23,001 nucleotides of DNA, taken from NCBI GenBank assembly GCA_003427395.1, contig BFEA01000214.1, positions 2,306,093-2,329,093 of the forward strand, in the 5' to 3' direction. This document shows, piece after piece, positions 8,412 through 17,361 of this stretch. The translations under genes and the position numbers were made by a program. This stretch comes from Chara braunii. Its lineage: Eukaryota; Streptophyta; Charophyceae; Charales; Characeae. The number at the start of each line of letters is the position of its first letter. Position 1 is the stretch's first letter. The notes beneath the pieces are model-generated. The model was not told where the DNA came from, ran no database searches, and saw nothing but the letters and a program-made list of their open reading frames with translations.

Positions 8412-9374
8412 CACCTGTTATGGCCAAGAGAAATCAAAGCAGCAAGTGGAAGTGAAGGTGGTCATCAAGATAGAGATATATTGAATCTCCAAAGGATAGT
8501 TCATCTCCTAGAAAAGAGGGATGAGGAGAGGGAAAGTCTGCCAAAAGTAGAAATCCCTCTTTTTGATGACAATTTTGTTTCCACTTTTCTTGATACATTT
8601 GAGCAACTTGCATCCATCAATAACTGGGATGATCATAAAATGTTGCGATTAGTTATGAGATATGTCGAAAAAGATCTTGTGGATGTAGTTCGAAAAATAG
8701 CCGAAGCATCAACATGGTCAGAGTTTCGAGACGCCATGTTAGAGAAAATTTGGCTTGGGGATAAATTGACGACATTAGAGGATTTGAAGAATATCAAGCG
8801 GGATGCGTACGTAGTAAAAGATAAATTTCTTCTTGACTATGAAAGGACCGCTCGTCGGATACAAGGTTTAATGAATAAACAAAAATGTATTGTTTTCCTT
8901 GCAAATTTCTCTGAGGCAGAACAACAGGAGCTTATCCATGGGGTAACCAGCAAATCAGATTGGGTTAGGATCCGATTAAATTTCATCGAAGGGAATTTTA
9001 ATCAGACACTTTGTCTGCAACTCCGCCTGATGCAGTCTGAGAGGCAATGTCGAACTGGTAAAAGAAAAGAGGATTCAACCCTCACTTCAATGCTCTTAAA
9101 AGTAAAAAGAATGATGAGTGAGATAAAGAAGGATTTAGGGAAGCAGTCAATAATTGATTCGCCTCCCATAAGTAGAAAGAGTAAGCAAGTCTGTATGAAT
9201 AACCTCTCTACGCAAGTTGCTCAGAAGGAGGATTCCTGTCAATTACTATTTCAAGAATGAGAGAAGCGACGAATGGAGAGAGGGAGAAAGTATTGGAAGA
9301 ACATTGTGTGATAAAGTTGTGGTAGAGTCGGGCATAGTCCAAGTAGGTGTAAGGGGTCGAAAGTCGACGAAAAA
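8406..9374 (+). pseudogene. gag: LTR-retrotransposon gag remnant with split zinc knuckle
   Basis: The open part (8406-9260, 284 codons) starts at an ATG twelve bases after an in-frame stop (8394). Residues 1-47 are a charged leader. Residues about 48-200 look like a retrotransposon gag (capsid-like) domain: a short PLFDD-type entry, then FLDTFEQLA, a tryptophan-containing NNWDDHKM segment, VVRKIAEASTWSEFRDAML, and a later FLANFSEAEQQELIHG segment. Residues 215-284 are lysine-rich. The frame stops at 9258-9260, but the next frame carries a CX2CX4HX4C zinc knuckle whose Cys codons are at 9307, 9318 and 9348 and His at 9333, itself split by two extra bases at 9316-9317, and it ends at a stop near 9372. 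Gag would coat element RNA in virus-like particles. With two breaks and no pol it is almost certainly dead. Family assignment is by pattern only. Confidence 0.72.
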
Positions 9375-10280
9375 CAAGTCGTTTAATTTCTGATTCGATT
9401 TTTTTTTTACCAATTATGTGTGGGATCATGATTTGTTTTGTTTCAATCTCTCATAAACAGATTTTGAGAGAGACCATTTCATAAATATTTTATCTAAGTT
9501 TGTGGAAGTTCACTATGTTCGGTATTATTTGTTGTTGTATTTGCCATCATGGACAAGTACAGGAATACATAATCTCTTCTTTAGATCAACCTGACTCTTG
9601 GCCAGGATAATGACGTGTTTGCCTTATGAATGTGATAATTATAGAAGTGTCAACCGTAAATTTATATGTGTGTTAAATACTTTTTTTATCTATAAGACAT
9701 GTATTGAGTTATGTATGTATTTGAGATCTTATTTGCTATCATGTCATGGTGTTTTTGCGATAAAACAGTGAGCTCTGTAGGTGATAGTGAGGCCTGCGCC
9801 GGAGTTATACTCCTCGTCCATAGTGGGATGTTGTCATCCGGAATCCCATGTCGTTTAAGGAAGGAAGACTACACTATCATTGAAAGGGATGAAGGCGTGA
9901 AAGGTGCTCTTTAGTTTTGATGGTGGTCGGGGTAGTTACCGCTAAAACGTTGGGTTTGGATTTACCACCCAAGCTTGATTGTTTTTACGGAGTCCACCTT
10001 GCTGGGAAAGAAGGCGAGCTGGTAACTCACATCCGACTTAGTAAGGGTTGGGCTACCCTGCTCATACTAATAAATTGCTGAGTATTTAAAACACCGAAAT
10101 CGAAGGGAATGTGGTGAGGCTCGAATCTAAAGTGAGGCTTGATGTCGAGATGTTATCCCTTAAAGAGGATTACACCACTGCTCGACGCATATCACAGAAA
10201 GGTCGATAACATTTGACATGGTATAAACTATAGTAAATTTCACAGTAGTAATTTCATGTCGCAACTTATATCAAAAAAGG
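9375..10280. other. Element interior without recognisable pol
   Basis: After gag one would expect protease, reverse transcriptase and integrase. I found no YxDD-type or other pol motif on either strand here. A 67-codon frame at 9711-9914 has no recognisable feature. The base composition is AT-rich and similar to the gag region. Confidence 0.4.
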
Positions 10281-10905
10281 AGCTCGTTTGTGACAGGGCA
10301 ATCTGTCTTAAACGGCGTTCTCCTCCATTTTAGTCATTAGATGAAATTTAAGGAGTAAGTCTGCGACGAGGCAACCCGTCTTGACCCGCCTTCTCTTTAA
10401 AGATGAAATGAAGAGGAATCTGTCTGCGGGTCTCCTTTAATCTTTGAAGATTATATCTGCGGTAGAGAAATTTGTCTTGATCAGATTTATTTTCAAAGAT
10501 TTATTGAGACCAGTTCGTCTACGGCAGGGACACCTGTCTTGATCAGCGTTTTGTTTTCAACTTTAGGTGGAGAGGAACTTGTCTGCGGCAGGGAAACCTG
10601 TCTTGATCGACATTTTTTTCTAAGTGAGAGCAGTTCGTCTGCGGCAGGGAAACCTGTCTTGATCAGCATTCTGTTCTCGACTTTAGGTGGAGAGGAACTT
10701 GTCTGCGGCAGCGAAACCTGTCTTGATCGACATTTTCCTTCGAGAGAGAGAGAAGAGTTCATCTGCAGCGGGGTAACCGTCTTGATGAGTGTTCTCTTAT
10801 AAAAATAAGGACTTCGTCTACGACAGTGAAATCTGTCTTGATCGACGTTTTCCTTTGTCCTTTGAAAGAGTTCGCTTGCGACAGGGAGACCTGTTTTGAT
10901 TAAGT
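10281..10905 (+). repeat. ~60 bp satellite of hairpins capped by GNRA-type loops
   Basis: Hairpins start at 10292, 10365, 10461, 10523, 10587, 10643, 10707, about 10769, 10822 and 10880, with a degenerate unit near 10423. The consensus unit is TTCGTCTGCG, then arm GGCAGG, loop GAAA, arm CCTGTC, then TTGATC and a T-rich spacer. Loops read GCAA, GCAA, GAAA, GACA, GAAA, GAAA, GAAA, GTAA, GAAA, GAGA; all but GACA are GNRA. Arms vary but mostly keep pairing: GACAGG/TCTGTC at 10292, GGTAGA/TTTGTC at 10461, GACAGG/CCTGTT at 10880. Single mismatches occur at 10365, 10707 and 10822. Frames through the array on both strands encode only the repeat. Function unknown. Confidence 0.87.
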
Positions 10906-12363
10906 GCGCTCTTCAAAGACTTATATGAAAAGAAAGGGGTTTCGACATAAATTATTACTTGGTTAAGATATGATATTGAGTAAAGATATATAATTTTGGG
11001 TCATTCAGACTTTGTCTGAACAACTTCAAGAAGGTTGGTACGTCTCGAAAGACCCGTCAGGGGGTTAATCCTATCTCTTTCGAATAAATAATAGTATCAA
11101 CCAAATGGATGTAGCTTGAAACTAGTCAGAGGACTTTTAATACCACTCTAAGAAGATAAAAATTCCTTGAGTGGTTGTCTATGGAAGAAGGTTTCGGCTT
11201 AGTTCTAAGTGGATTATGGAATTGTTGTGTATTGTGATCATTTTATAAAACCCTGACCTCTATTTTGATGGTGAACGACGGGGACGTAGTTCAATGGGGT
11301 TCGGAAATGCAGTCGGGGCAAATACCCTGACAAGGGTGGCTGCTCTCCGATCGCCGCCGGATCTTCGCAGTGATCCTTTTTGTCCGCTTGTATGACTCTT
11401 ACATGTCCAAGGCCACGAAGTGGCAGCGGCGCCAGTTCATCTCATTCGATTGAGTTGGATCAAAAAGAGTTACAAACACGAAGTGGTCCGTTCCACCAAG
11501 AGTCCATTCGATGTTGACCTAACTCTTACAGTGGGTAGAACGCAAAGTAAGATAAGCGATTGATTACATAATCGAGCAAAGAAGGAAAGAAAACTTCAAC
11601 ATTTGTATGATTCACCTGCACGAATGGTGTAACGACTGCCCCGCTGTCTCCAATATGGGCTCAGTGAAATTGAATTCTCCGTGAAGATGCGGAGTACCAG
11701 CGGCTAGACGGTAAGACCCTGTGCACCTTTACTATAGCTTTGCATTGATAACCTTGATTGAATGTGTAGGATAGGTGGGAGGTGGTCATCAGTGACTACT
11801 AAGCTTGAAATACCACTCTTTCATCTAAGGGTGTTAAGGCGCTTGAGATAACCATGTTGAAGGAACTCGGCAAAATGACTCCGTAACTTCGGGAGGAGTG
11901 TTTTTCTTTGCAAAAACAGACAAAAGTGACACATAAAAGGGGGTAGCGACTGTTTATTAAAAACACAGGACTCTGCCAAGTGGTAACACGATGTATAGAG
12001 TCTGACACCTGCCCGGTGCTGGAAGGTGAAAAGGAGAAGTGACATAAGCTTCGAATGGAAGCCCCAGTAAACGGCGGCAATAACTCCTTCTAGTATTAGC
12101 CAATTTGGTACATCAATACATCTTTCTATGCTGATACCCATCTTTCTGATGTTTACTAGCTTTTTGTTGTTAACCAAAGGTACGTTGGGGATATCAGGCT
12201 GATGACTCCCAAGAGCTTTTATCGATGGAGCCGTTTGGCACCTCATCATCTTGGGGTACTTACACAGTAATGTGTAGGCGCGAAGTTGGATATATGCTGG
12301 GAACTCCGCCGAGTATCCGACCAAATGACAAATGTGTCAGGGTATTTGCCGAGGATTTTAAAT
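10906..12363. other. Unassigned element interior
   Basis: No gene is recognised. A 167-codon minus frame (11821-12324) and overlapping frames lack any motif I know. Visible details are a 7 bp hairpin at 11004-11020 (TTCAGAC, TTT, GTCTGAA), a TATAAAA at 11244-11250, and two CACGAAGTGG words near 11413 and 11478. This is probably decayed interior or nested debris. Confidence 0.35.
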
Positions 12364-13587
12364 GTCGGATGTTGTCCGACTCTTTCGTTAGATTAAAAGA
12401 CTTGATGAGTCTAACGGTTGCCAAAAGTTTATTCAGACCTGACCCATGACTGAGAAACTAAAAGTTTTCGAGCTTTAGTCCGGACGCATGTAGCGCCCGG
12501 GAGTAACGGATGTGAATTGACAATGTTTCGCTTTTGTCAAAGCCGCAGAAGAGCGTGGACATGGGAACGTTAAAATTAGACCTATTCTATCTAAAATAAT
12601 GTCGCACGGCTTCGCAGCCGTGCGATTCAGGGCCTAAATTGGCTAAAAGAGGGTTGCGCCGGGTATAGGGCCGTGACGCAGAAGGAATATGAAGTTTTTG
12701 TTTTTATTTCCTGGACCCGCGGGGCTAGACTTCGAGCATAGGGGCTGATAGGCCAAAGTCGGGGCCTACCCGGTTCGATGGCCAACCAAGCCGCGGTCAC
12801 GCGACTAACCAGTATGGCCAGGCCACAGGAAGGTAATGCCTGCAAGGCCACAGGTGGGCTGGAAGGAGAAGGCTGGACTCTTCATATAGAAGAGCAACTC
12901 TTATCACTATCGTGATAGGAGCTAGCCAGTAGGATACGACACCAGACTTTCGCCCAGCAGGTACCGGGATCAAATACGGCTGTGCGCAACCTACCGGACT
13001 AGCTCGTTTTGGAGCTGGCCATTGTTATGCCACTCGCGCACCAGATCTGGCCATCGATCTGGAGGATCGCGTGACCCAGATCGGGCTCGCCGAGATTAGC
13101 ATGGCCCCTGCGCAAGGATGACACGCATAAATCGAGAAATTGTCAAAATTTTGTTTTCGAACCCAACTGGGATCGAACTCCGGTCCGTGACTTGGAAGGG
13201 TGTGGATGAAAAGCCATGCAGTGATCCGAGAAGTGACCGTTGGCATAAGCCAACGGAATTTGGAAAAAAAAAACAAAAAAAAAAACTAAAAACTAAAGCA
13301 AAGAATATGAGGCGCCACTTGGCACCGTTGGAAGAGCCTGGGGCGTTTTAGCCCCAGTGCCTGTTGACAGCACCCTAGAAAACGGGCGACTGTTCAGCAG
13401 ATCATGTAGGTTCGTTCTGTTTTTCTTTTCTTCTTTTCTTTTTTTTCTTTCTTTTTTTTTGTCTAGATTCATTTTAGATTTTCTTTTTAGATTTTGTCGT
13501 CTTCTTTTTAGATTTCGTTTATTTTTTTTTTTCTCTTTTTCTTACTTCTTTTAGATGTACTGGACACGCGTTCGTTTCGGACGAACG
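12364..13587. repeat. Region with many scattered strong hairpins
   Basis: 12364-12380 (GTCGGA/TCCGAC); 12386-12416 (CGTTAGA/TCTAACG); 12602-12625, a 10 bp perfect stem TCGCACGGCT with loop TCGC; 12900-12919 (TATCAC/GTGATA); 12999-13018 (CTAGCTC/GAGCTGG); 13041-13062 (CCAGATC/GATCTGG); 13237-13256, an 8 bp perfect stem CCGTTGGC with loop ATAA; 13338-13357 (CTGGGGC/GCCCCAG); 13569-13587 (CGTTCGT/ACGAACG). No two stems share a sequence and none is followed by a clear terminator T run. No coding region is recognised between them. Confidence 0.7.
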
Positions 13588-13630
13588 GGTCATTGAAAAA
13601 AGGGGAAAAAAAAACCGGGGGAAAAAAAAT
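13262..13630. repeat. A-rich and T-rich low-complexity tracts, possible polypurine tract
   Basis: An A-rich stretch (13264-13302) is followed by a T-rich pyrimidine stretch (13420-13555). Then 13596-13629 is nearly all purine apart from one CC: runs of A and G ending directly before TG at 13630. This is the place where a polypurine tract and the start of a 3' LTR would be expected for the element holding repeat A copy 2. If so, the LTR starts about 100 bp left of where similarity with copy 1 begins, and that part of copy 1 was lost at its junction with repeat B. Confidence 0.35.
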
Positions 13631-14047
13631 GAATGAGCTTACCTTTATAGCCGGTTACGTTCAGGGCGCAAGGTTGAGGGGCTCACCAATGCCTGGGAGG
13701 TTTTCTGTTGCGACGAACGGTCGCAGGGAGGGAGATTTGACTATGCCAGACTGTTTCGTCGGGGTTACACCGACCCATCAGGGGGCTGTCCCCCAACAAC
13801 TCATCCTTGGATCCTTGGATGAGCAAAAACGAATGAATGTGCTGCCCTAGGCGGCTATGTTCGGAGAAAGAGAAAGGGGGAGAGGGTTGCTAACCTACCT
13901 GTGGTTGGCCCCACGAAGACATCCAACGATAGGATGAGCAAAATCGACTGAATCTACCTCTGGAACGTGGAGGTATGCAGGGCCTTTGAGGAAAGGGCCA
14001 CCTAGGCAGTCGTTCGTCGGCAACAACAGACAAAATGAAACAAGGTA

Positions 14048-14049
<2 letters not shown>

Positions 14050-14103
<54 letters not shown>
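14050..14103. repeat. Homopolymer run of 54 T
   Basis: It follows AAGGTAAG exactly as in repeat A copy 1, where the run has 33 T, and is followed by CCCC in both. Homopolymers of this length are prone to slippage, so the count may not be exact. Confidence 0.9.
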
Positions 14104-14148
14104 CCCCGTTCGTAGCCGATTGAGACTCAGCCAAACAGGGAAACGGGG

Positions 14149-14484
14149 GAAACGAGGCAGCAGCCTCGTAGGGGCAAAAGAAGAACAACAACTTTTTCAG
14201 GCTGTGTGGGAACAACCCAACCCCCCAACTCAGAAGCCACGAAAATTTGTGGCCACGAGATCTGGACTCTGAGTTGACAGCAACAGTCTGCTCTACTTGG
14301 CTCTATACAGCCATTTAAGGCTGCATCGGGGTAGGGGTAGCGGCCAGGTGCATTACTAAGGCCTAGAACTTGGTTCCCCTAGGGGAATATTAAGGTTCTC
14401 AACCCTTGATCGCGTTTGAGATCAAGGGCTAGGCCTCACTCCGAATTTTAACTGGGGGCAAAGCAGCTGCCCTCAGCCCCCAGC
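14149..14484 (+). repeat. Shorter hairpin series in repeat A copy 2
   Basis: CGAGGC/GCCTCG near 14152-14167 and GCCACGA/TTGTGGC near 14236-14253 match copy 1. CCCTTGATC with GATCAAGGG, a 9 bp stem near 14403-14428, is the counterpart of the 6232-6260 hairpin of copy 1, but its stem sequence differs. TTCCCCTAGGGGAA near 14372 and CTGGGGGC with GCCCCCAG (about 14451-14482) have no clear partner in copy 1. The TATA box follows at once. Confidence 0.65.
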
Positions 14485-14488
14485 CAGC

Positions 14489-14495
14489 TATAAAA
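14489..14495 (+). promoter_or_regulatory. TATA box in repeat A copy 2
   Basis: TATAAAA in the same position as in copy 1, between the hairpin series and the minisatellite, in the shared context CTATAAAAC. Confidence 0.6.
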
Positions 14496-14830
14496 CAACC
14501 AGCAGCAAGTCAGCCAGCATTCATTTGTGGCTGGTGCTGCTAGCGTTTCGCTTGGGTGAATGCTGATTGTTGGAGGAGGAGCTGTTGGTGGAGTGAGAAG
14601 GAGCTGAGTGGAGGTCTGCAAAAGAGAGGGGAGGACCGCTGGAGATGGCCATAGCTGTGGAGCACAGCCATAGCCGCCATCTCAGCGAGGAGAAGATAAA
14701 TAAGCGCTGGAGGTTTGCAGAGAGCATGAGAGTGAGGGCAATCAAAGCTGCTGCTGCACTTGGTGGAACGCAGGGGAGGTGCTGTTCGCTTGGCACGACA
14801 ACGACGACACTTTTTGATGGTGATGTGGAA

Positions 14831-15056
14831 GCGCTGCCGATTTTTTGCAGCGGCGACATTGAGATTTTGGCGGTGACGCGGAAGCGCTGCCGATTTTTTG
14901 TGGCAGCGGCGCTGAGATTTTGGTGGTGACGCGGTAGTGCTGCCGAAATCTTTCCGCGTCGACGGTGTTTTTTTTGGCAGCGACGCGGAAGTGCTGTCGA
15001 ACTTTTGCGGCGGCGGCAATGCATTCTAGTTGGTGGCGCAGAAGCGCTGCCCGTTT
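14831..15056. repeat. ~53 bp minisatellite in repeat A copy 2
   Basis: Units begin at 14831, 14884, 14937, 14991 and 15044 with the word GCGCTGCCG or GTGCTG(C/T)CG, followed by a T-run and CGGCGG-like sequence. It corresponds to 6643-6830 in copy 1 but is more diverged and has a period of 53-54 bp. Units three and four include CGCGTC and GACGCG arms that can pair. Several overlapping minus-strand frames exist only because of the repeat. Confidence 0.75.
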
Positions 15057-16397
15057 TGTTTTGACTGTGAGGGACATTTTGTGACTGCGTGCTCTAGTAT
15101 TGACGGCAACGGCGTTGTGGTGCGGTTAGTGTGACAACGATGCTAAGACATCGTCAGATTATTGGAAAGTGATTGTGTGTTGAGAAGGTATTGTGGCAGA
15201 CGCTCGTCGCAAGGGAGTGGTGTGGATCACTTTGCTGATGGCTCGTTGTGAAATTTTCTCATCTGAAGGCGAGAATTTATACGGTTTTCCTGAGTGAGCC
15301 GTACATCATTTTTACTCAAGGTCAGTTGATTAGTTTGGCTCAGACCCTTTCACACTTGTGTGAACCCACACTTGCTTGACCTTGTTCTTTGAATGTTCAC
15401 TGAAAAGTTAGAGGAAATGTGTGTTTGCACGCGTGAATGGAAGTCTGACATGAGCTTGGGATTGCATTGTCTTCTTTTGAACTTGTTGTTTGATCTGATG
15501 TTCATGTAGGTAGAAGGATGTCTTAAAAAAGAAAATCTAACCATGTCAATGGCAATGAGAAAATGATATTTGTTTTCTGTTGCTCGCTTGTATCTATGTT
15601 GAAGGGATGAGAAATCAATAGACGACGAGAAATAAAGTGACCACACAAAGAAGAAGAAATCAACTTGACATAGACTTTTTCCTGAGGTTACTTGTTTTTT
15701 CCCGAATGACCCTCCCTGTCTATGCATGTCTATCTGAATGATTTTCTCCTCTGTGATCTTTTTTCTTCATCTAAGTTACCCTTGACGTCAGCCGAGAAGG
15801 GACCATTTTGCCTCCCGTGGTAGACGTCTTTCCCTTTCCTAGGAGGCATCTGAGGTGGGGGTTCGCTGCCTTAGGGGCCGGCCCTGCTAATGACTCGGGG
15901 TGGACCGCTCATGCGGGGGGATACCATGATGTTGTGGTGGAACCAGCCGGACTTCTGAGATCCGAGGTTCGCTCGGGCGAGGACGAGGGGTATCCCGGAC
16001 CACCTTCTAAGGAAAAAATTTACGGCTAATCGCAAGGGGCCTTGAGTTCCATGACGCCTCGCGTTACGGGGGGAACTTCCATAGCATACCCTAGTGGTTG
16101 TTTTAGGGGTCACTCGTGCATGGAGAACTGAGCCACAAGAAGCTCGGTTCATGATTTCTAGTTGGAATAGAGCGCGGCAAGGCACTCTTGTTGTGGTTGG
16201 CCTTGCCACAAGAAGCGAGGACCAATAGGGTCGATATTGCGAGCAAGGCTTGGATAGCTAGAGCCGGGAACGACCCTTCCCAACAGGGTCAATGAGGGTC
16301 AGGAGGACAAGGCAACCAACAAAATTTGAAAGCAGATCCTCGTCCTTAATGAGACATCCAGTGTTCGGTTGTTCAAGTCGATCGCTGACTTGTATAG

Positions 16398-16450
16398 TGG
16401 TAGCCGGATTACTTGCAGATGGCATCCACACCAAAGTTTGAGTGAAAGTT
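16398..16450 (+). other. Primer-site-like sequence after repeat A copy 2
   Basis: TGGTAGCCGG is followed by ATTACTTGCAG, aligning with TGGTAGCAGTAGAGC and CTTACTCGCAG after copy 1 (8298-8323). Weaker similarity continues to about 16450. Homology past the primer site suggests that copy 2 is also followed by 5' leader sequence rather than by flanking DNA. Confidence 0.35.
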
Positions 16451-16923
16451 TAGTCATCAATAAAGCAATAGCATCTTAACTTTGCTTGGAAGTTGGGATG
16501 TCTGCGTTTCTTTTCTAGCAGTCAGTATGAAGCGGAATGAAAAAACTTGGCAACACATCTCATCAAGTCGAAAAGTTGTGTCAGCCTAGCTATTTGACAG
16601 ACAAAGTGGAGATATTTTGGTCAGACGCCATTTGAGCGTCGCTATGCATATTAATCATGCTTTTATCCTTTTGTTGATAAGTGATGTTTGAAGACGAGTC
16701 AACTCATCTTGTCTCGTCGTTGGATGGCAAGTCAAGTCGACCTATGTCGACTCGTTCTGAATGGGGGGTATGCATGTTGAATTGTATTATGGATGAATCG
16801 ATTTCAGAAGATAAGTCAACTTACGTTGACATGAGTCTTCTTCATTTGAAGGTGTTTTGTCTGAGTAACTTTTGATTATCTTTGAAAGAAGGGACTAGGA
16901 TCGCTCGAAGTTTTCCTTACGCT
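16451..16923. other. Unassigned element remnant
   Basis: No gag similarity is visible although one might be expected after the leader. A 64-codon frame at 16681-16875 has no recognised domain. Hairpins are present at 16624-16640 (GACGC/GCGTC) and 16815-16830 (GTCAAC, TTAC, GTTGAC). A purine-rich AAAGAAGGGA at about 16883-16892 lies just before repeat B copy 3. Confidence 0.35.
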
Positions 16924-17361
16924 TGGAATTTTACATCCTAGTCGACCGGCGTACGTTCCAATTCCTGGAAGATCAGCGCCCCAGGGACGGGCGACATTCG
17001 GGTCCACTTTGGCGTTTAATTATGCGTACCTATGCTACAACGAACGAGAAAACGCCCTTGGCCAGCCTACCTCTGCAATTGCATTATAAAAACCTTCGCA
17101 TGTGGGTTGGTAGCTCAGCGGGGATATGCCCCTGAGGGTGGTGACAACCCCTTAGGAAAGGTAAGTTCTGCCCCGCGAGAATCTATCCTGTCGTAGGGAA
17201 CCGCGGGATGTACAGTTGGCGCACTCGGTCGGAGCGGCGAAGGGTCGGCGCGGGTTATCGTGTCGTCCCCGAGTTGTCTCTGAAAAGTTAAATGCCTACG
17301 TTTCTCCTGCGTGACGCGGATAGGAGGGCCCTCGCTCGCTCGGGGGTCGATGCGCTCGACA
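16924..17361 (+). repeat. Repeat B copy 3, 5'-truncated
   Basis: It aligns with copy 1 from about 4697 to 5124: shared words are TCCTAGTCGACCG, CTATGCTACA, CGAGAAA, GGTAGCTC, GGTGACAAC, GGTAAGTT, CGGAGCGG and the end GCTCGACA. It is clearly more diverged than copies 1 and 2 are from each other. The U3 part is missing. The consensus 5' splice site is kept at 17159-17166. Confidence 0.7.

Larger units (their letters stand above)
13729..16397 (+). repeat. Repeat A copy 2, long LTR-like block
   Basis: It is collinear with 5125-8297, beginning with GGGAGGGAGATTTGACTATG in both. It holds the same order of parts: conserved left block, 54 T run, hairpins, TATA box at 14489, ~53 bp minisatellite and conserved right block. 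The hairpin part is about 450 bp shorter than in copy 1, which explains the change of offset from about 8600 to about 8150. Its right end also passes into primer-site-like sequence (16398 on). It is therefore either the 3' LTR of the gag element or the 5' part of a second, adjacent element. Confidence 0.7.

Noticed and set aside
10493-10802. Overlapping ~88-codon frames on both strands with repeated peptides
   Set aside because: They are produced by the GNRA satellite; the other units shift frame, so there is no sign of protein selection.
12198-12230. Hammerhead ribozyme core (CTGATGA)
   Set aside because: No GAAA partner after a second stem and no matching cleavage-site stem.
9375-13728. 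Reverse transcriptase or integrase remnants
   Set aside because: I looked for YxDD-type and zinc-binding motifs in both orientations by eye and found none; a profile search could still find decayed pieces.
17110-17125. tRNA D-arm-like TAGCTCAGCGGG in repeat B copy 3
   Set aside because: It matches the A-box by sequence but has no convincing B-box downstream, and copies 1 and 2 have a different, poorer match.
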